From Candidatus Aminicenantota bacterium (lineage in GTDB: Bacteria; Acidobacteriota; Aminicenantia; UBA2199), in the NCBI GenBank assembly GCA_026393835.1, contig JAPKZK010000147.1, positions 41,870-105,869 of the forward strand: a DNA stretch of 64,000 nucleotides, read 5' to 3'. The notes beneath the pieces were generated by a model. The model worked only from the letters and a program-made list of their open reading frames with translations. It made no database searches and was not told the DNA's origin. Numbering within the stretch: position 1 is the stretch's first letter; each line of letters opens with the position of its first letter. Below, one piece after another: positions 17,641-25,420 of the stretch. The position numbers were made by a program, and so were the translations under genes.

Positions 17641-17755
17641 CCCCCTGCCGGGGGCCAAACTTTTGAAAAAGTTTGATCAAAACTTTTGCCAACAAGACAC
17701 CAAGGTTTTTTTTCTTCGCGGTCCTTCGCGTTCTTAGCGGCTACTTTCATAACAG
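17641..17755. repeat. Dispersed hairpin repeat R1 at the 3' end of the 231-residue gene
   Basis: It begins with a GC-rich palindrome (CCCCCTGCCGGGGG), then the foldback CAAACTTTTGAAAAAGTTTG and a third ACTTTTG copy, then a CACCAAGG/CCTTCGCG tail. The same 50-base core recurs at 23701, 44854, 45610 and 49627. Here it abuts the stop of the minus-strand gene at 17747-18442. Confidence 0.85.
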
Positions 17756-18442
17756 CACTTCGGGCTTTTCTCTCACATAGCCCTTAGAAAGGACAGTGAT
17801 CCCCAATACCTCCAGCAACTGCGGATGTTTTCTTAAAGCTATCTTGCAGATACGAAGGAATTCATTAAACCATAAATCGAATTCCTCTAATAATACATTC
17901 CTGGCTTCTAAAGCGTCCTGGGATACCCCCTTTGCTTCGCCATGATTGTTGTAAGCTTGCTCCACTTTTTTTATTTTAGCATGGGATGCAGTCAGTTTAT
18001 CGAGGGTAATGGTATTTTCCTCTAATCTGTCCATCATTTCAGCATCGTGAATGAGATTGGAATAAAATGTATCCGCCTGCCTCAGCCAGCCGTTCATGCT
18101 CCTTTCCCTGGGAACCATTAGCATCAGTCTTTCGAGTCTTTCCGGATTTTTGCGGTATTTGGTTTCCATCAACTTGACATGCGACATATAGACGGGGCGA
18201 ACCTCTGCTAATAAGTGTTGTAGGGCGACGCGGGCTTCCAATTGTTTCCCGTGCAATTCTGTTTTGTGTTTATCGGCGGCCATTAGTTTTTCCAGGAGGG
18301 CTAGGCCGGAGTCGATTTTTTGGTAAGTCATATTATATTCGGCGATCAGCGGGTAGACCCGGTCATTTTTCCTGGCGGTATTAAGCGCATGCCTGGCTTT
18401 GAAAAAATAATCACCCAGGGTACTTTTTATGTGCCTCATCAT
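17747..18442 (-). CDS. Unknown helical protein, 231-residue family, copy 1
   Basis: An all-helical soluble protein with no recognised domain. Nearly identical to copy 2 (23838-24533) and more distantly related to copy 3 (45754-46461, 235 residues). Conserved blocks shared by all three are a GWLRQADTFYSNL stretch near residue 120 and a C-terminal RNVLLEEFDLWFNEFLRICK-like helix with HPQLLE. AAGGAA lies a few bases before the tandem ATGATG. The gene stands alone here, with repeat R1 at its 3' end. Its upstream region (18443-18515) is also found as an orphan fragment at 47378-47453. Function unknown. The linkage to a repeat and the near identity of two copies suggest recent mobility. Confidence 0.7.
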   Translation of the reverse strand: MMRHIKSTLGDYFFKARHALNTARKNDRVYPLIAEYNMTYQKIDSGLALLEKLMAADKHKTELHGKQLEARVALQHLLAEVRPVYMSHVKLMETKYRKNPERLERLMLMVPRERSMNGWLRQADTFYSNLIHDAEMMDRLEENTITLDKLTASHAKIKKVEQAYNNHGEAKGVSQDALEARNVLLEEFDLWFNEFLRICKIALRKHPQLLEVLGITVLSKGYVREKPEVLL

Positions 18443-18844
18443 TGTTTTCCTTGTTTGTATTTTAAGGATATATGATAAATGAATGAAAGATTAATTTCAA
18501 GTGCCGTCGCCTGTTTTTTGCCACCAAGAGACGGCGCACAAAGGCGCCAAGGGGTTACAAATGGGAATCCAGGCAATCAGAAAAAAACTAGGAGTTGAAA
18601 TTTCTTAACGATTGCGTCATGCTATGAACAAAAATGGGTGACGAATAATGAATGAGGAGCGTTTTCGGCCTGCCCTGTTCCCCGCATCTTATTCTATATT
18701 CGCCCTGCCTATTCGGGAGAATCTAATTATAAGATATCCTGGGCAGACACGCAGGTCGCCGGTAACGCCCCTACCCAGGTAGTGAATTTAGAGATAAAGA
18801 AAAATAATTTCTGAATAAATTGATCGTAATTCAAGACCTAAGTA
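18443..18844. other. Intergenic region with repeat fragments
   Basis: No gene seen. It holds the conserved 5' flank of the 231-residue gene family (to about 18515). A CACCAAGAGACGGCGCAC-type repeat fragment lies near 18519-18560. A GGGCAGACACGCAGGTCGCC-type dispersed repeat lies near 18750-18780. Confidence 0.5.
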
Positions 18845-18873
18845 TTGAAATCTTCTCTGTTTTTTAATAAAAT
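18845..18873 (+). promoter_or_regulatory. Promoter of the methyltransferase-kinase operon
   Basis: TTGAAA (18845-18850), a 17-base spacer and TAAAAT (18868-18873). Predicted start near 18880, giving a 5' leader of about 43 bases before the ATG at 18923. Confidence 0.6.
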
Positions 18874-18922
18874 GCAGACGGGATAATGAATATCGCTTTT
18901 TATGAAGAGCGGGTAATAAAAA

Positions 18923-20092
18923 ATGTTTGAACGAGATATTAAGAATTATAACGAGATGTACTGTTCACCAGCTCCGGCTCCGGAATATTGGCATCGATCG
19001 TGTGCCCATTCCGAATGCACCCTGCACCAGTTATCTCCATACATCGGTAAGCTTAAAAGTTCTATTGCCCGTGATCTTATCCAGGCCTATTCAAAACCAG
19101 GGGAATTGGTGACCGATCCTTTTGCCGGGTCCGGCACCGTACCTTTAGAGGCAGCACTATTGGGAAGGCGGGTATTTGCCGCCGATATTAGCCCTTATGC
19201 AAGAATTTTAACTACAGCTAAATTAAATGCCCCTCCCTGCCTGGAAGAAGCGATAGACAAGGCTGAAAAAATCCTGGCCCTGGCGACAACTTCACAACCT
19301 GCACCTGATTTTGAAAAAATTCCCGCATGGGTAGGCCGGTTCTTTCATCCCCGGACCCTGGATGAAGCCGTTAAGTTCGCATCGGTGGCCAGGGAAGCGG
19401 GAAATGAATTTTTCATGGCCTGTTTTTTAGGGATTCTTCATCATGAGAGGCCCGGTTTTCTTTCGTTTCCAGCCAGCCACCTGGTTCCCTACCTGAGAGA
19501 TAAAAAATATCCTCCCCAGGAGTTCCCTGGGATGTATGAATACCGTCCGTTGCGCCCCAGACTCCTGGCAAAGATTAGCCGCATATATAAGCGGAACCCT
19601 GGATTCCCTGGGAATTTGGACTGGTCATTCCGGCAAAGTAAAATTGAGGACCTGGAATTCCCCGAAGTATTCGATTGCCTGATTACCAGTCCCCCATATA
19701 TGAATGCCCTGGATTATGGCCGGGATAATCGCCTGCGCTTATGGTTCATTAACCCGGGAGAACTTGAAAAGACCGATAACCCGGTAACAAAAGCCCAGGA
19801 TGCTTTTTATCAGGCTATTGCCATTTTGGCGGAAAAGATCAATCGCGGCCTTAAGAATGGGGGCTTTTGCGTCTTGATCGTGGGAGAACGTTTGGAGAGC
19901 AGGAGGAACGCCGATTTATCAAGAAATATCTGTCGGATTATTACTGAAAAAACCCCTACCCTTAAATTAATCGCAATCATTAAAGATAATATCCCGGATA
20001 TACGGCGCACCCGTAGGAATTGTCGCGCCACCAAAACCGAACATATCCTGGTATATCAGAGGAGTCAAAATGAAAAAATATCTGCCGAATAA
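18923..20092 (+). CDS. SAM-dependent DNA methyltransferase (N4/N6 amino type)
   Basis: A 389-residue protein with the SAM-binding motif I DPFAGSGT (residues 65-72) and the amino-methyltransferase catalytic motif IV SPPY (near residue 256). These are the signatures of the DNA N4-cytosine/N6-adenine methylase superfamily. The acidic end of the second SAM strand (VFAADISPYA) is also visible. No separate specificity domain is obvious and no classical restriction endonuclease lies beside it. The next gene begins 23 bases before its stop, so this is the first gene of a tightly packed three-gene operon. In that context the enzyme may mark self DNA for a nearby sensor-effector pair. RNA or tRNA methylation cannot be excluded. 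Confidence 0.85.
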   Translation: MFERDIKNYNEMYCSPAPAPEYWHRSCAHSECTLHQLSPYIGKLKSSIARDLIQAYSKPGELVTDPFAGSGTVPLEAALLGRRVFAADISPYARILTTAKLNAPPCLEEAIDKAEKILALATTSQPAPDFEKIPAWVGRFFHPRTLDEAVKFASVAREAGNEFFMACFLGILHHERPGFLSFPASHLVPYLRDKKYPPQEFPGMYEYRPLRPRLLAKISRIYKRNPGFPGNLDWSFRQSKIEDLEFPEVFDCLITSPPYMNALDYGRDNRLRLWFINPGELEKTDNPVTKAQDAFYQAIAILAEKINRGLKNGGFCVLIVGERLESRRNADLSRNICRIITEKTPTLKLIAIIKDNIPDIRRTRRNCRATKTEHILVYQRSQNEKISAE

Positions 20093-22571
20093 AGATTATT
20101 TCCCTGGCAGAGAAATCCCCGGCTTTGCAGGATACAAAATCGTGGAGCTCCTGGGTTCAGGATGCAAGGCCCATGTATTCAAAGCCCATTCGGTTATACT
20201 TAACAACGATGTGGCCTGCAAAGTTATTCCCAGGGTAAATTTAAAGCAGGGGGTACGGGATTCCCAAGCCTGGCGTGATGAATTTTTAAAAGCCAATACT
20301 CTTCGCGCACCCCTGGTGGTCAAAATTAACCAGGTTCTAGACTGGAACGATCCGGCAAATGACATTGACTGTGTTATATTAATATCGGAATTTGTGCCGG
20401 GGCAGACACTGAAAAAGTTTATACAATCCAAAAAATCCGACATTGATGTCAATTTTATAGAGCGCTTCATGGAAGCCATGCTAAGTTTTTTTCATGATAT
20501 GGAGAGGGTTCGACTGGTCCACGGAGACCTACATGATAAAAATGTCATGGTGGAAGATCGTTCCGACCAATTGGGAGGTGAACCTTATGCTTTTCGGGTC
20601 ACCGATTTCGGTGTAGCCGGTGCTTCTGGCGATATAGATTTAACGGATGATTATGATCAATTGGCCTCGATGCTGAAAAAAATCCTGGAAAAAGTCGATT
20701 ATCAAACGCTAACCGGCAGGGACAAATTTTTGTTTGATATCCTGAGAAACGAATTCCTGGCCCGTCATCTGCCCGAACGAGACACCACCCGCGACCCCCT
20801 GGCCAGGAAACCCAGGGAACTTTTTGAACGCCTGAAACAAATAGATAACGAATTTAATCAACTGCTCAAAAAGGGATCGGGTATAAAAATACTTACGCCT
20901 TTCGATTTCTTGAGCTGCGAACAGATCGGTGAAACCCACAGCCTGCTCAAAGCACTGTACTCGGACCTGTTCCTGGGATTAGATAGAATCAATAGTCATA
21001 ATAACCTGGTTTTAACGGGACCCAGAGGCTGCGGCAAGAGTACGGTTTTCAAGAACCTGAGTCTGAGGCACCGCTGCCAGACAGGAGATGATAAACCGGA
21101 AAACATTGACTATATCGGGGTCTATTATCGCTGTGACGACCTGTATGCCGCCTTTCCCAGGTATCAGTTGCCCGACAGGGAGGAAGCCTATAATATCCCT
21201 ATCCATTACCTTGCTGCCAGCCTTATCGGCGAGGTGCTGGCATCGGTGGAGATGTGGGCCGGCCGCCATTTTCAAAATGAATTTTCCAGGCGCGAACCGC
21301 AAACAGCCGGTTTGCTGTGGGAATATTTTGAACAACTTGATATTCACAAACCCCAGGAACCCGGTGCCGATAGTTTTAAGGCCATTGTTTCCCGGATGCA
21401 GAAAGAGAGGCTGCGCGCCCAGGATAAACAACGTTTTGCAAATGACGTTAAGCATAAGATCGGTTACTATTTTGGCCCTGAGGTCCTGGTAAGGGTCGGT
21501 GAGATACTGATAAAGAACTTTTCCTTTTTATTGAATAAACCTTTCTATTTCTTCATCGATGATTATTCGATGCCCAAGATTATGCCGGATCTGCAAAAAA
21601 ATCTTAACCGTTTATTGATGCAGCGTAACGCCTCATGTTTCTTTAAACTATCTACAGAGAGCCCGGTCTCTTACAGCCGCTCCGACATCGATGGCAAAGA
21701 CTACGTGGAAGGCAGGGAGTTTGTATTATTCAACCTCGGCCTGGTCTATTTAACCGAAGAGACTCCTAAAAAATTAAAATTCATCGAGGATATCTTTGTC
21801 AGGCGTTTTGGTCTGGTAGAGAATTATCCGGTGCGGGACCTGGATGAATTGATCGGTGACTATAAGCTGCCAAGCAATAATGAGATTGCCAGAATACTCC
21901 GTGTCTCGAGCGATAAACTGGAAATATGGGGGAAACAAGTTCTCTGCGAATTATGCAGCGGGGACATATTTTATATTATCGAATTGGTCGGGAAAATGGT
22001 GGCAAAGGCAGGCGGCACCGGTGGAATAAGGGCTATCGACAGGACACCCAGGGTCGATAAAGATTATCAAAAAAAATCAATAAAAGAAGAGGCTGGCTCT
22101 TTCTTGGATAATCTCAGACGTATTAAGGGGGGCGAGAAGTTGGTCCAGGTAGTAACCGCTTTCGGCAATGTGGCCCACTCCTATCTCAAGTTCAGGGATT
22201 CCAAAAATGAGGACAATAGCCCACCCCGCCAAGCCTCACGGATTGAACCCCTTGAGGCATTTAGCTTAAGCAGCGATGCGGAAAAAATCTATCAAGAACT
22301 GCTCAGATACTCTCTTTTCATCGAAGACCCCCGGGGGAAGAGCATACGGGGTAAAGTGGTACCCAGGCTTTATTTACGCCGTTCCCTGCTGCTCCATTTC
22401 AGCCTGACTTTCAGTACTCGTGACTCACTTCCATTAGGGCCAAAGGAGATTGAAATGCTGTTTTTAAAGCCGGATGAGTTTGAAAAAGAAAAAATTCTAA
22501 CGAGTGAAATTGAAGAAGAAATAGATGATAAACAAAGACTCCTGCCCTTTATTGAAGGAGAATTACCATGA
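20070..22571 (+). CDS. Serine/threonine protein kinase fused to a P-loop ATPase domain
   Basis: An 833-residue protein. Residues about 20-270 form an eukaryote-like kinase: glycine loop GSGCKAHV (29-36), Lys51 (VACKVI), catalytic loop HGDLHDKN with Asp near 153, and DFG near 179-181. A second half starts near residue 290 and carries Walker A GPRGCGKST (about 317-325) and a Walker B-like FYFFIDDYS (about 494-502), as in STAND/AAA-type ATPases. The C-terminal about 300 residues are helical with no known motif. AGAGGAG precedes the ATG. The gene overlaps the methyltransferase by 23 bases and the next gene by four (ATGA), implying co-translation. Kinase-ATPase fusions next to methyltransferases occur in phage-defence loci such as PglW-type systems, but this combination is not one I can name. 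Confidence 0.82.
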   Translation: MKKYLPNKDYFPGREIPGFAGYKIVELLGSGCKAHVFKAHSVILNNDVACKVIPRVNLKQGVRDSQAWRDEFLKANTLRAPLVVKINQVLDWNDPANDIDCVILISEFVPGQTLKKFIQSKKSDIDVNFIERFMEAMLSFFHDMERVRLVHGDLHDKNVMVEDRSDQLGGEPYAFRVTDFGVAGASGDIDLTDDYDQLASMLKKILEKVDYQTLTGRDKFLFDILRNEFLARHLPERDTTRDPLARKPRELFERLKQIDNEFNQLLKKGSGIKILTPFDFLSCEQIGETHSLLKALYSDLFLGLDRINSHNNLVLTGPRGCGKSTVFKNLSLRHRCQTGDDKPENIDYIGVYYRCDDLYAAFPRYQLPDREEAYNIPIHYLAASLIGEVLASVEMWAGRHFQNEFSRREPQTAGLLWEYFEQLDIHKPQEPGADSFKAIVSRMQKERLRAQDKQRFANDVKHKIGYYFGPEVLVRVGEILIKNFSFLLNKPFYFFIDDYSMPKIMPDLQKNLNRLLMQRNASCFFKLSTESPVSYSRSDIDGKDYVEGREFVLFNLGLVYLTEETPKKLKFIEDIFVRRFGLVENYPVRDLDELIGDYKLPSNNEIARILRVSSDKLEIWGKQVLCELCSGDIFYIIELVGKMVAKAGGTGGIRAIDRTPRVDKDYQKKSIKEEAGSFLDNLRRIKGGEKLVQVVTAFGNVAHSYLKFRDSKNEDNSPPRQASRIEPLEAFSLSSDAEKIYQELLRYSLFIEDPRGKSIRGKVVPRLYLRRSLLLHFSLTFSTRDSLPLGPKEIEMLFLKPDEFEKEKILTSEIEEEIDDKQRLLPFIEGELP

Positions 22572-23629
22572 TAAACAGGGTCGAGCGGATCGATGAGAAA
22601 TTGAAGGCCCTGCCTAAACCGGTTTTAGAGCCTATCGAAGAGATTTTCCTGGAACCGGAAGATACCCTTATCCTGGCTGCCGGTTTTGAGGACCGCTGCC
22701 TGGGGTCGTTAAAGTACATGGAAGACTCCGGCAGCTTGGGTTTTACGGCCATTGTGATTCAATATAAACCCCATATGGAAGAGAACAGGATGGCAGATAT
22801 AACACAATCGTTGAACCGCATGGCTGCCAGGGTAGAAGAGATGGCCTATGACCGGTGCAACCCGGCCGGCGGTGGAGAAGCCCTGGTGGAGATATTGGAG
22901 AAACTGGGGCGGTCCGGTGTCATTTACCTCGATATATCGGCCATGTCCCGTTTCTTCATCGTCCAGGCCCTGGTAGCCCTGGGAAAGTCCGACCGTGGAT
23001 TCTCAAACACCAGGATACTGTATTCCGAAGCGCTCAATTATCCTCCGGACCAGGCTGATGTCGAAAAGGAAATCGAAAAAAATGGGATCGACAGCATTTA
23101 TCGCACCATGTTCATCTCTGCCGGTGTATATGAAGTCACCATCGTACCGGAGCTCGCTTCAATAGTCATGTATGGACAACCGGTTCGCCTGGTTGCCTTT
23201 CCCTCATTTAATATCGACCAACTTGCCTCTTTAAGGGGGGAAATCCAGCCTTATGCTTTCAACTTCATTCACGGTATACCGCCTTCCCCGGAAAATGCCT
23301 GGCGACCGGAAGCGATTAAAAAACTTAACCATACGGATGATATTAAAATAAACAAGCAGGACCTGGAAGCCAGCACCCTGTATTACCAGGAAACCCTGGA
23401 GCACTTATTGAAAATTTATGATGAGTACAATTACCTGGAGCGGATTTTTATTGCCCCTACGGGGAGTAAAATGCAGGCCGTGGCTGTAGGGATTTTTCGA
23501 ACCTTCATGAAAGACGTACAGATTGTATATCCTACCCCCAGGAGCTTTCCTTCTCCCAAAAGATACACAGAAGGGGTTAAAAACATCTACAGCCTTGATT
23601 TAAAAAATTTTAATTCTCTAAAGACCTGA
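22568..23629 (+). CDS. Unknown two-lobed Rossmann-like protein, third gene of the methyltransferase-kinase operon
   Basis: A 353-residue protein with two segments that look like nucleotide-binding alpha/beta folds. An N-terminal strand-loop-helix (LILAAGFEDRCLGSLKYME, about 33-52) is followed by GVIYLDISAMSRFFIVQALV (about 117-136). A C-terminal IFIAPTGSKMQAVAVGIF (about 297-314) resembles the TGGTK-type loop of CARF-like ligand-binding domains. That resemblance is by eye only. No nuclease or transmembrane motif is visible. Its ATG overlaps the kinase stop (ATGA), so it is almost certainly part of the same system, possibly as ligand sensor or effector. Family not recognised with confidence. 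Confidence 0.6.
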   Translation: MINRVERIDEKLKALPKPVLEPIEEIFLEPEDTLILAAGFEDRCLGSLKYMEDSGSLGFTAIVIQYKPHMEENRMADITQSLNRMAARVEEMAYDRCNPAGGGEALVEILEKLGRSGVIYLDISAMSRFFIVQALVALGKSDRGFSNTRILYSEALNYPPDQADVEKEIEKNGIDSIYRTMFISAGVYEVTIVPELASIVMYGQPVRLVAFPSFNIDQLASLRGEIQPYAFNFIHGIPPSPENAWRPEAIKKLNHTDDIKINKQDLEASTLYYQETLEHLLKIYDEYNYLERIFIAPTGSKMQAVAVGIFRTFMKDVQIVYPTPRSFPSPKRYTEGVKNIYSLDLKNFNSLKT

Positions 23630-23700
23630 TTTAAAAATACTTCACCGATAGTTTTAATTGTCGTACGTCAGGCATTACATATGTTATGGTTACCCTGGTT

Positions 23701-23843
23701 CCCCTGCCGGGGGCCAAACTTTTGAAAAAGTTTGATCAAAACTTTTGCCACAAAGAGACGGCGCACCAAGGCGCCAAAATTTTTTTATAATAAACCTCCT
23801 GGTGTACCTTTGTGCCTTCGTGTCTTTGTGCCTATTTTCATAA
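23701..23843. repeat. Dispersed hairpin repeat R2 with long foldback tail
   Basis: Same GC palindrome and CAAACTTTTG foldback as at 17641. It is followed by complementary arms of the type GGCGCACCAAGGCGCC and CCTGGTGTACCTTTGTG around an A/T-rich loop. It abuts the 3' end of copy 2 of the 231-residue gene family. Confidence 0.85.
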
Positions 23844-24533
23844 CAGCGGTTCGGGCTTTTCTCTCACATATCCTTTAGAAAGAACTGTGATCCCCAATAC
23901 CTCAAGCAACTGCGGATGTTTTCTTAAAGCCATTTTGCAGATACGTAGGAATTCATTAAACCATAAATCGAATTCCTCTAATAAGACATTCCTGGCTTCT
24001 AAAGCGTCCTGGGATACCCCCTTTGCTTCGCCATGATTGTTGTAAGCTTGCTCCACTTCTTTTATTTTAGCATGGGATGCCGTCAGTTTATCGAGGGTAA
24101 TGGTATTTTCCTCTAATCTGTCCATCATTTCAGCATCGTGAATGAGATTGGAATAAAATGTATCCGCCTGCCTCAGCCAACCGTTCATGCTCCTTTCCCT
24201 GGGAACCATCAGCATCAGTCTTTCGAGTCTTTCCGGATTTTTGCGGTATTTGGTTTCCATCAACTTGACATGCGACATATAGACAGGGCGAACCTCTGTT
24301 AACAGGTTTTTCAGGATGACGTGGGCTTCCAATTGTTTCCCGTGTAATTCTGTTTTGTGCTTATCGGCGTCCATTAGTTTTTCCAGGAGGGCCAGGCCGA
24401 AGTCGATTTTCTGATAAGTCATATTATATTCGGCGATCAGTGGGTAGACCTGTTCATTTTTCCTGGCGGTATTAAGCGCATGCCTGGCTTTGAAAAAATA
24501 ATCACCCAGGGTACTTTTTATGTGCCTCATCAT
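23838..24533 (-). CDS. Unknown helical protein, 231-residue family, copy 2
   Basis: Nearly identical to copy 1 at 17747-18442, with scattered substitutions concentrated around residues 50-80. Its first ten codons overlap the end of the HEPN gene. The sequence just upstream of the ATGATG differs completely from copy 1, so homology begins at the start codon. This looks like a unit placed directly onto the tail of the HEPN gene, whose stop codon now lies inside this gene. Repeat R2 lies at the 3' end. Function unknown. Confidence 0.68.
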   Translation of the reverse strand: MMRHIKSTLGDYFFKARHALNTARKNEQVYPLIAEYNMTYQKIDFGLALLEKLMDADKHKTELHGKQLEAHVILKNLLTEVRPVYMSHVKLMETKYRKNPERLERLMLMVPRERSMNGWLRQADTFYSNLIHDAEMMDRLEENTITLDKLTASHAKIKEVEQAYNNHGEAKGVSQDALEARNVLLEEFDLWFNEFLRICKMALRKHPQLLEVLGITVLSKGYVREKPEPLL

Positions 24534-24966
24534 CGACCTGCTCTACTTCTATTGCAGGGTCCTGTCCAATTTTCCCCGCCATTTTTTTTAAAACATATTC
24601 TTTTATCTTTTTTGCTAATTCGGCGGCTTCCTGTGCTTCCTCGAAAACCGGCATAAACAGCGAATCAGGATATCGGGTATTAACCGCATAGTCTGTCAAA
24701 ATATCCGCTTCATCTTCCATCGCCCCGATTTCATTGTCTTTTGTTTCGCAGAGTAAAATAAGCTCTCCTATTTCGTGAATCTTTTTGAAAGGAATATCGA
24801 GGAAAATCAAATAGGCTTTTAAATATTTTTCCACCGCTTGTTGGCAATGAAAACATATGGCTTCAGTGACGGCTTCTTCATTAAAGGACAATTCATGGTG
24901 CGCGGATTTCAAATCGTTATCTGCTTTTATTATCCAGTTCTTAATTAAATCCAGCCTGGTTTTCAT
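24502..24966 (-). CDS. HEPN-domain protein of a HEPN/MNT toxin-antitoxin pair
   Basis: A 154-residue protein with the HEPN core FHCQQAVEKYLKAYLIFLD (about residues 39-57), a HEIGELI segment and the terminal NTRYPDS motif common in MNT-partnered HEPN proteins. I do not see a clear Rx4-6H RNase motif. It is downstream of and overlaps an MNT nucleotidyltransferase by 26 bases. In characterised pairs the MNT protein modifies the HEPN toxin to silence it. The last about ten residues (from VDDEAHKK) come from the beginning of the 231-residue gene copy 2. The natural C-terminus may therefore have been replaced. Confidence 0.8.
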   Translation of the reverse strand: MKTRLDLIKNWIIKADNDLKSAHHELSFNEEAVTEAICFHCQQAVEKYLKAYLIFLDIPFKKIHEIGELILLCETKDNEIGAMEDEADILTDYAVNTRYPDSLFMPVFEEAQEAAELAKKIKEYVLKKMAGKIGQDPAIEVEQVDDEAHKKYPG

Positions 24967-25279
24967 AGAGAGTTTTCCCGTATGTGAGAATATTTGAGAT
25001 AAATGAAAATTTCACCGAAGCCCATTCTTCGATCTCTTTCTGTGTATACACGACGATATCCCTTGGGACATCCGTTATCCCCCGGAGATATTTCCGGATG
25101 ATGCGTGATCGTTTGTAAAGTGGCAAATCCGAATTCTGAATGATTATCAGTAAATCCAGGTCGCTGTCATCGGTTTCATGGCCGCGGGCATAAGAACCGA
25201 ATAAGATTATTTTTTGGGGGTTTACTGCTTTGACGATTTGCGTGGCGATTTCATTGATTTTGTTTTTTTTCAGCATCAT
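24941..25279 (-). CDS. MNT-type minimal nucleotidyltransferase
   Basis: About 112 residues from the ATG at 25279 (a second ATG follows at 25276). The fold signature GSYARGHETDDSDLDLLI provides the GSx(10)DxD nucleotidyltransferase motif, and a third acidic position lies in DIVVY. The longer frame to 25324 begins at a TTG that is actually the -35 box of the promoter, so it is rejected. Partnered with the overlapping HEPN gene. Known MNT antitoxins AMPylate their HEPN toxin. The pair sits in an accessory zone with several nuclease genes. Confidence 0.82.
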   Translation of the reverse strand: MMLKKNKINEIATQIVKAVNPQKIILFGSYARGHETDDSDLDLLIIIQNSDLPLYKRSRIIRKYLRGITDVPRDIVVYTQKEIEEWASVKFSFISNILTYGKTLYENQAGFN

Positions 25280-25295
25280 CGGTACCGGTTTCTCA

Positions 25296-25324
25296 ACTAT
25301 AAGATAAAAAATACCTTTTGTCAA
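25296..25324 (-). promoter_or_regulatory. Promoter of the MNT-HEPN pair
   Basis: On the minus strand, TTGACA (25324-25319), a 17-base spacer and TATAGT (25301-25296). The predicted start is about ten bases before the ATG at 25279, so the leader is very short. Confidence 0.65.
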
Positions 25325-25420
25325 CTATTTCACGGAATGAATTCGCTGTTTTTTTTTAGCCGCGAGGGAGATTAAGGGACAGCCCAATTTTTCCTCTCTT
25401 CGCAACTTCTCTTTAAAAGA

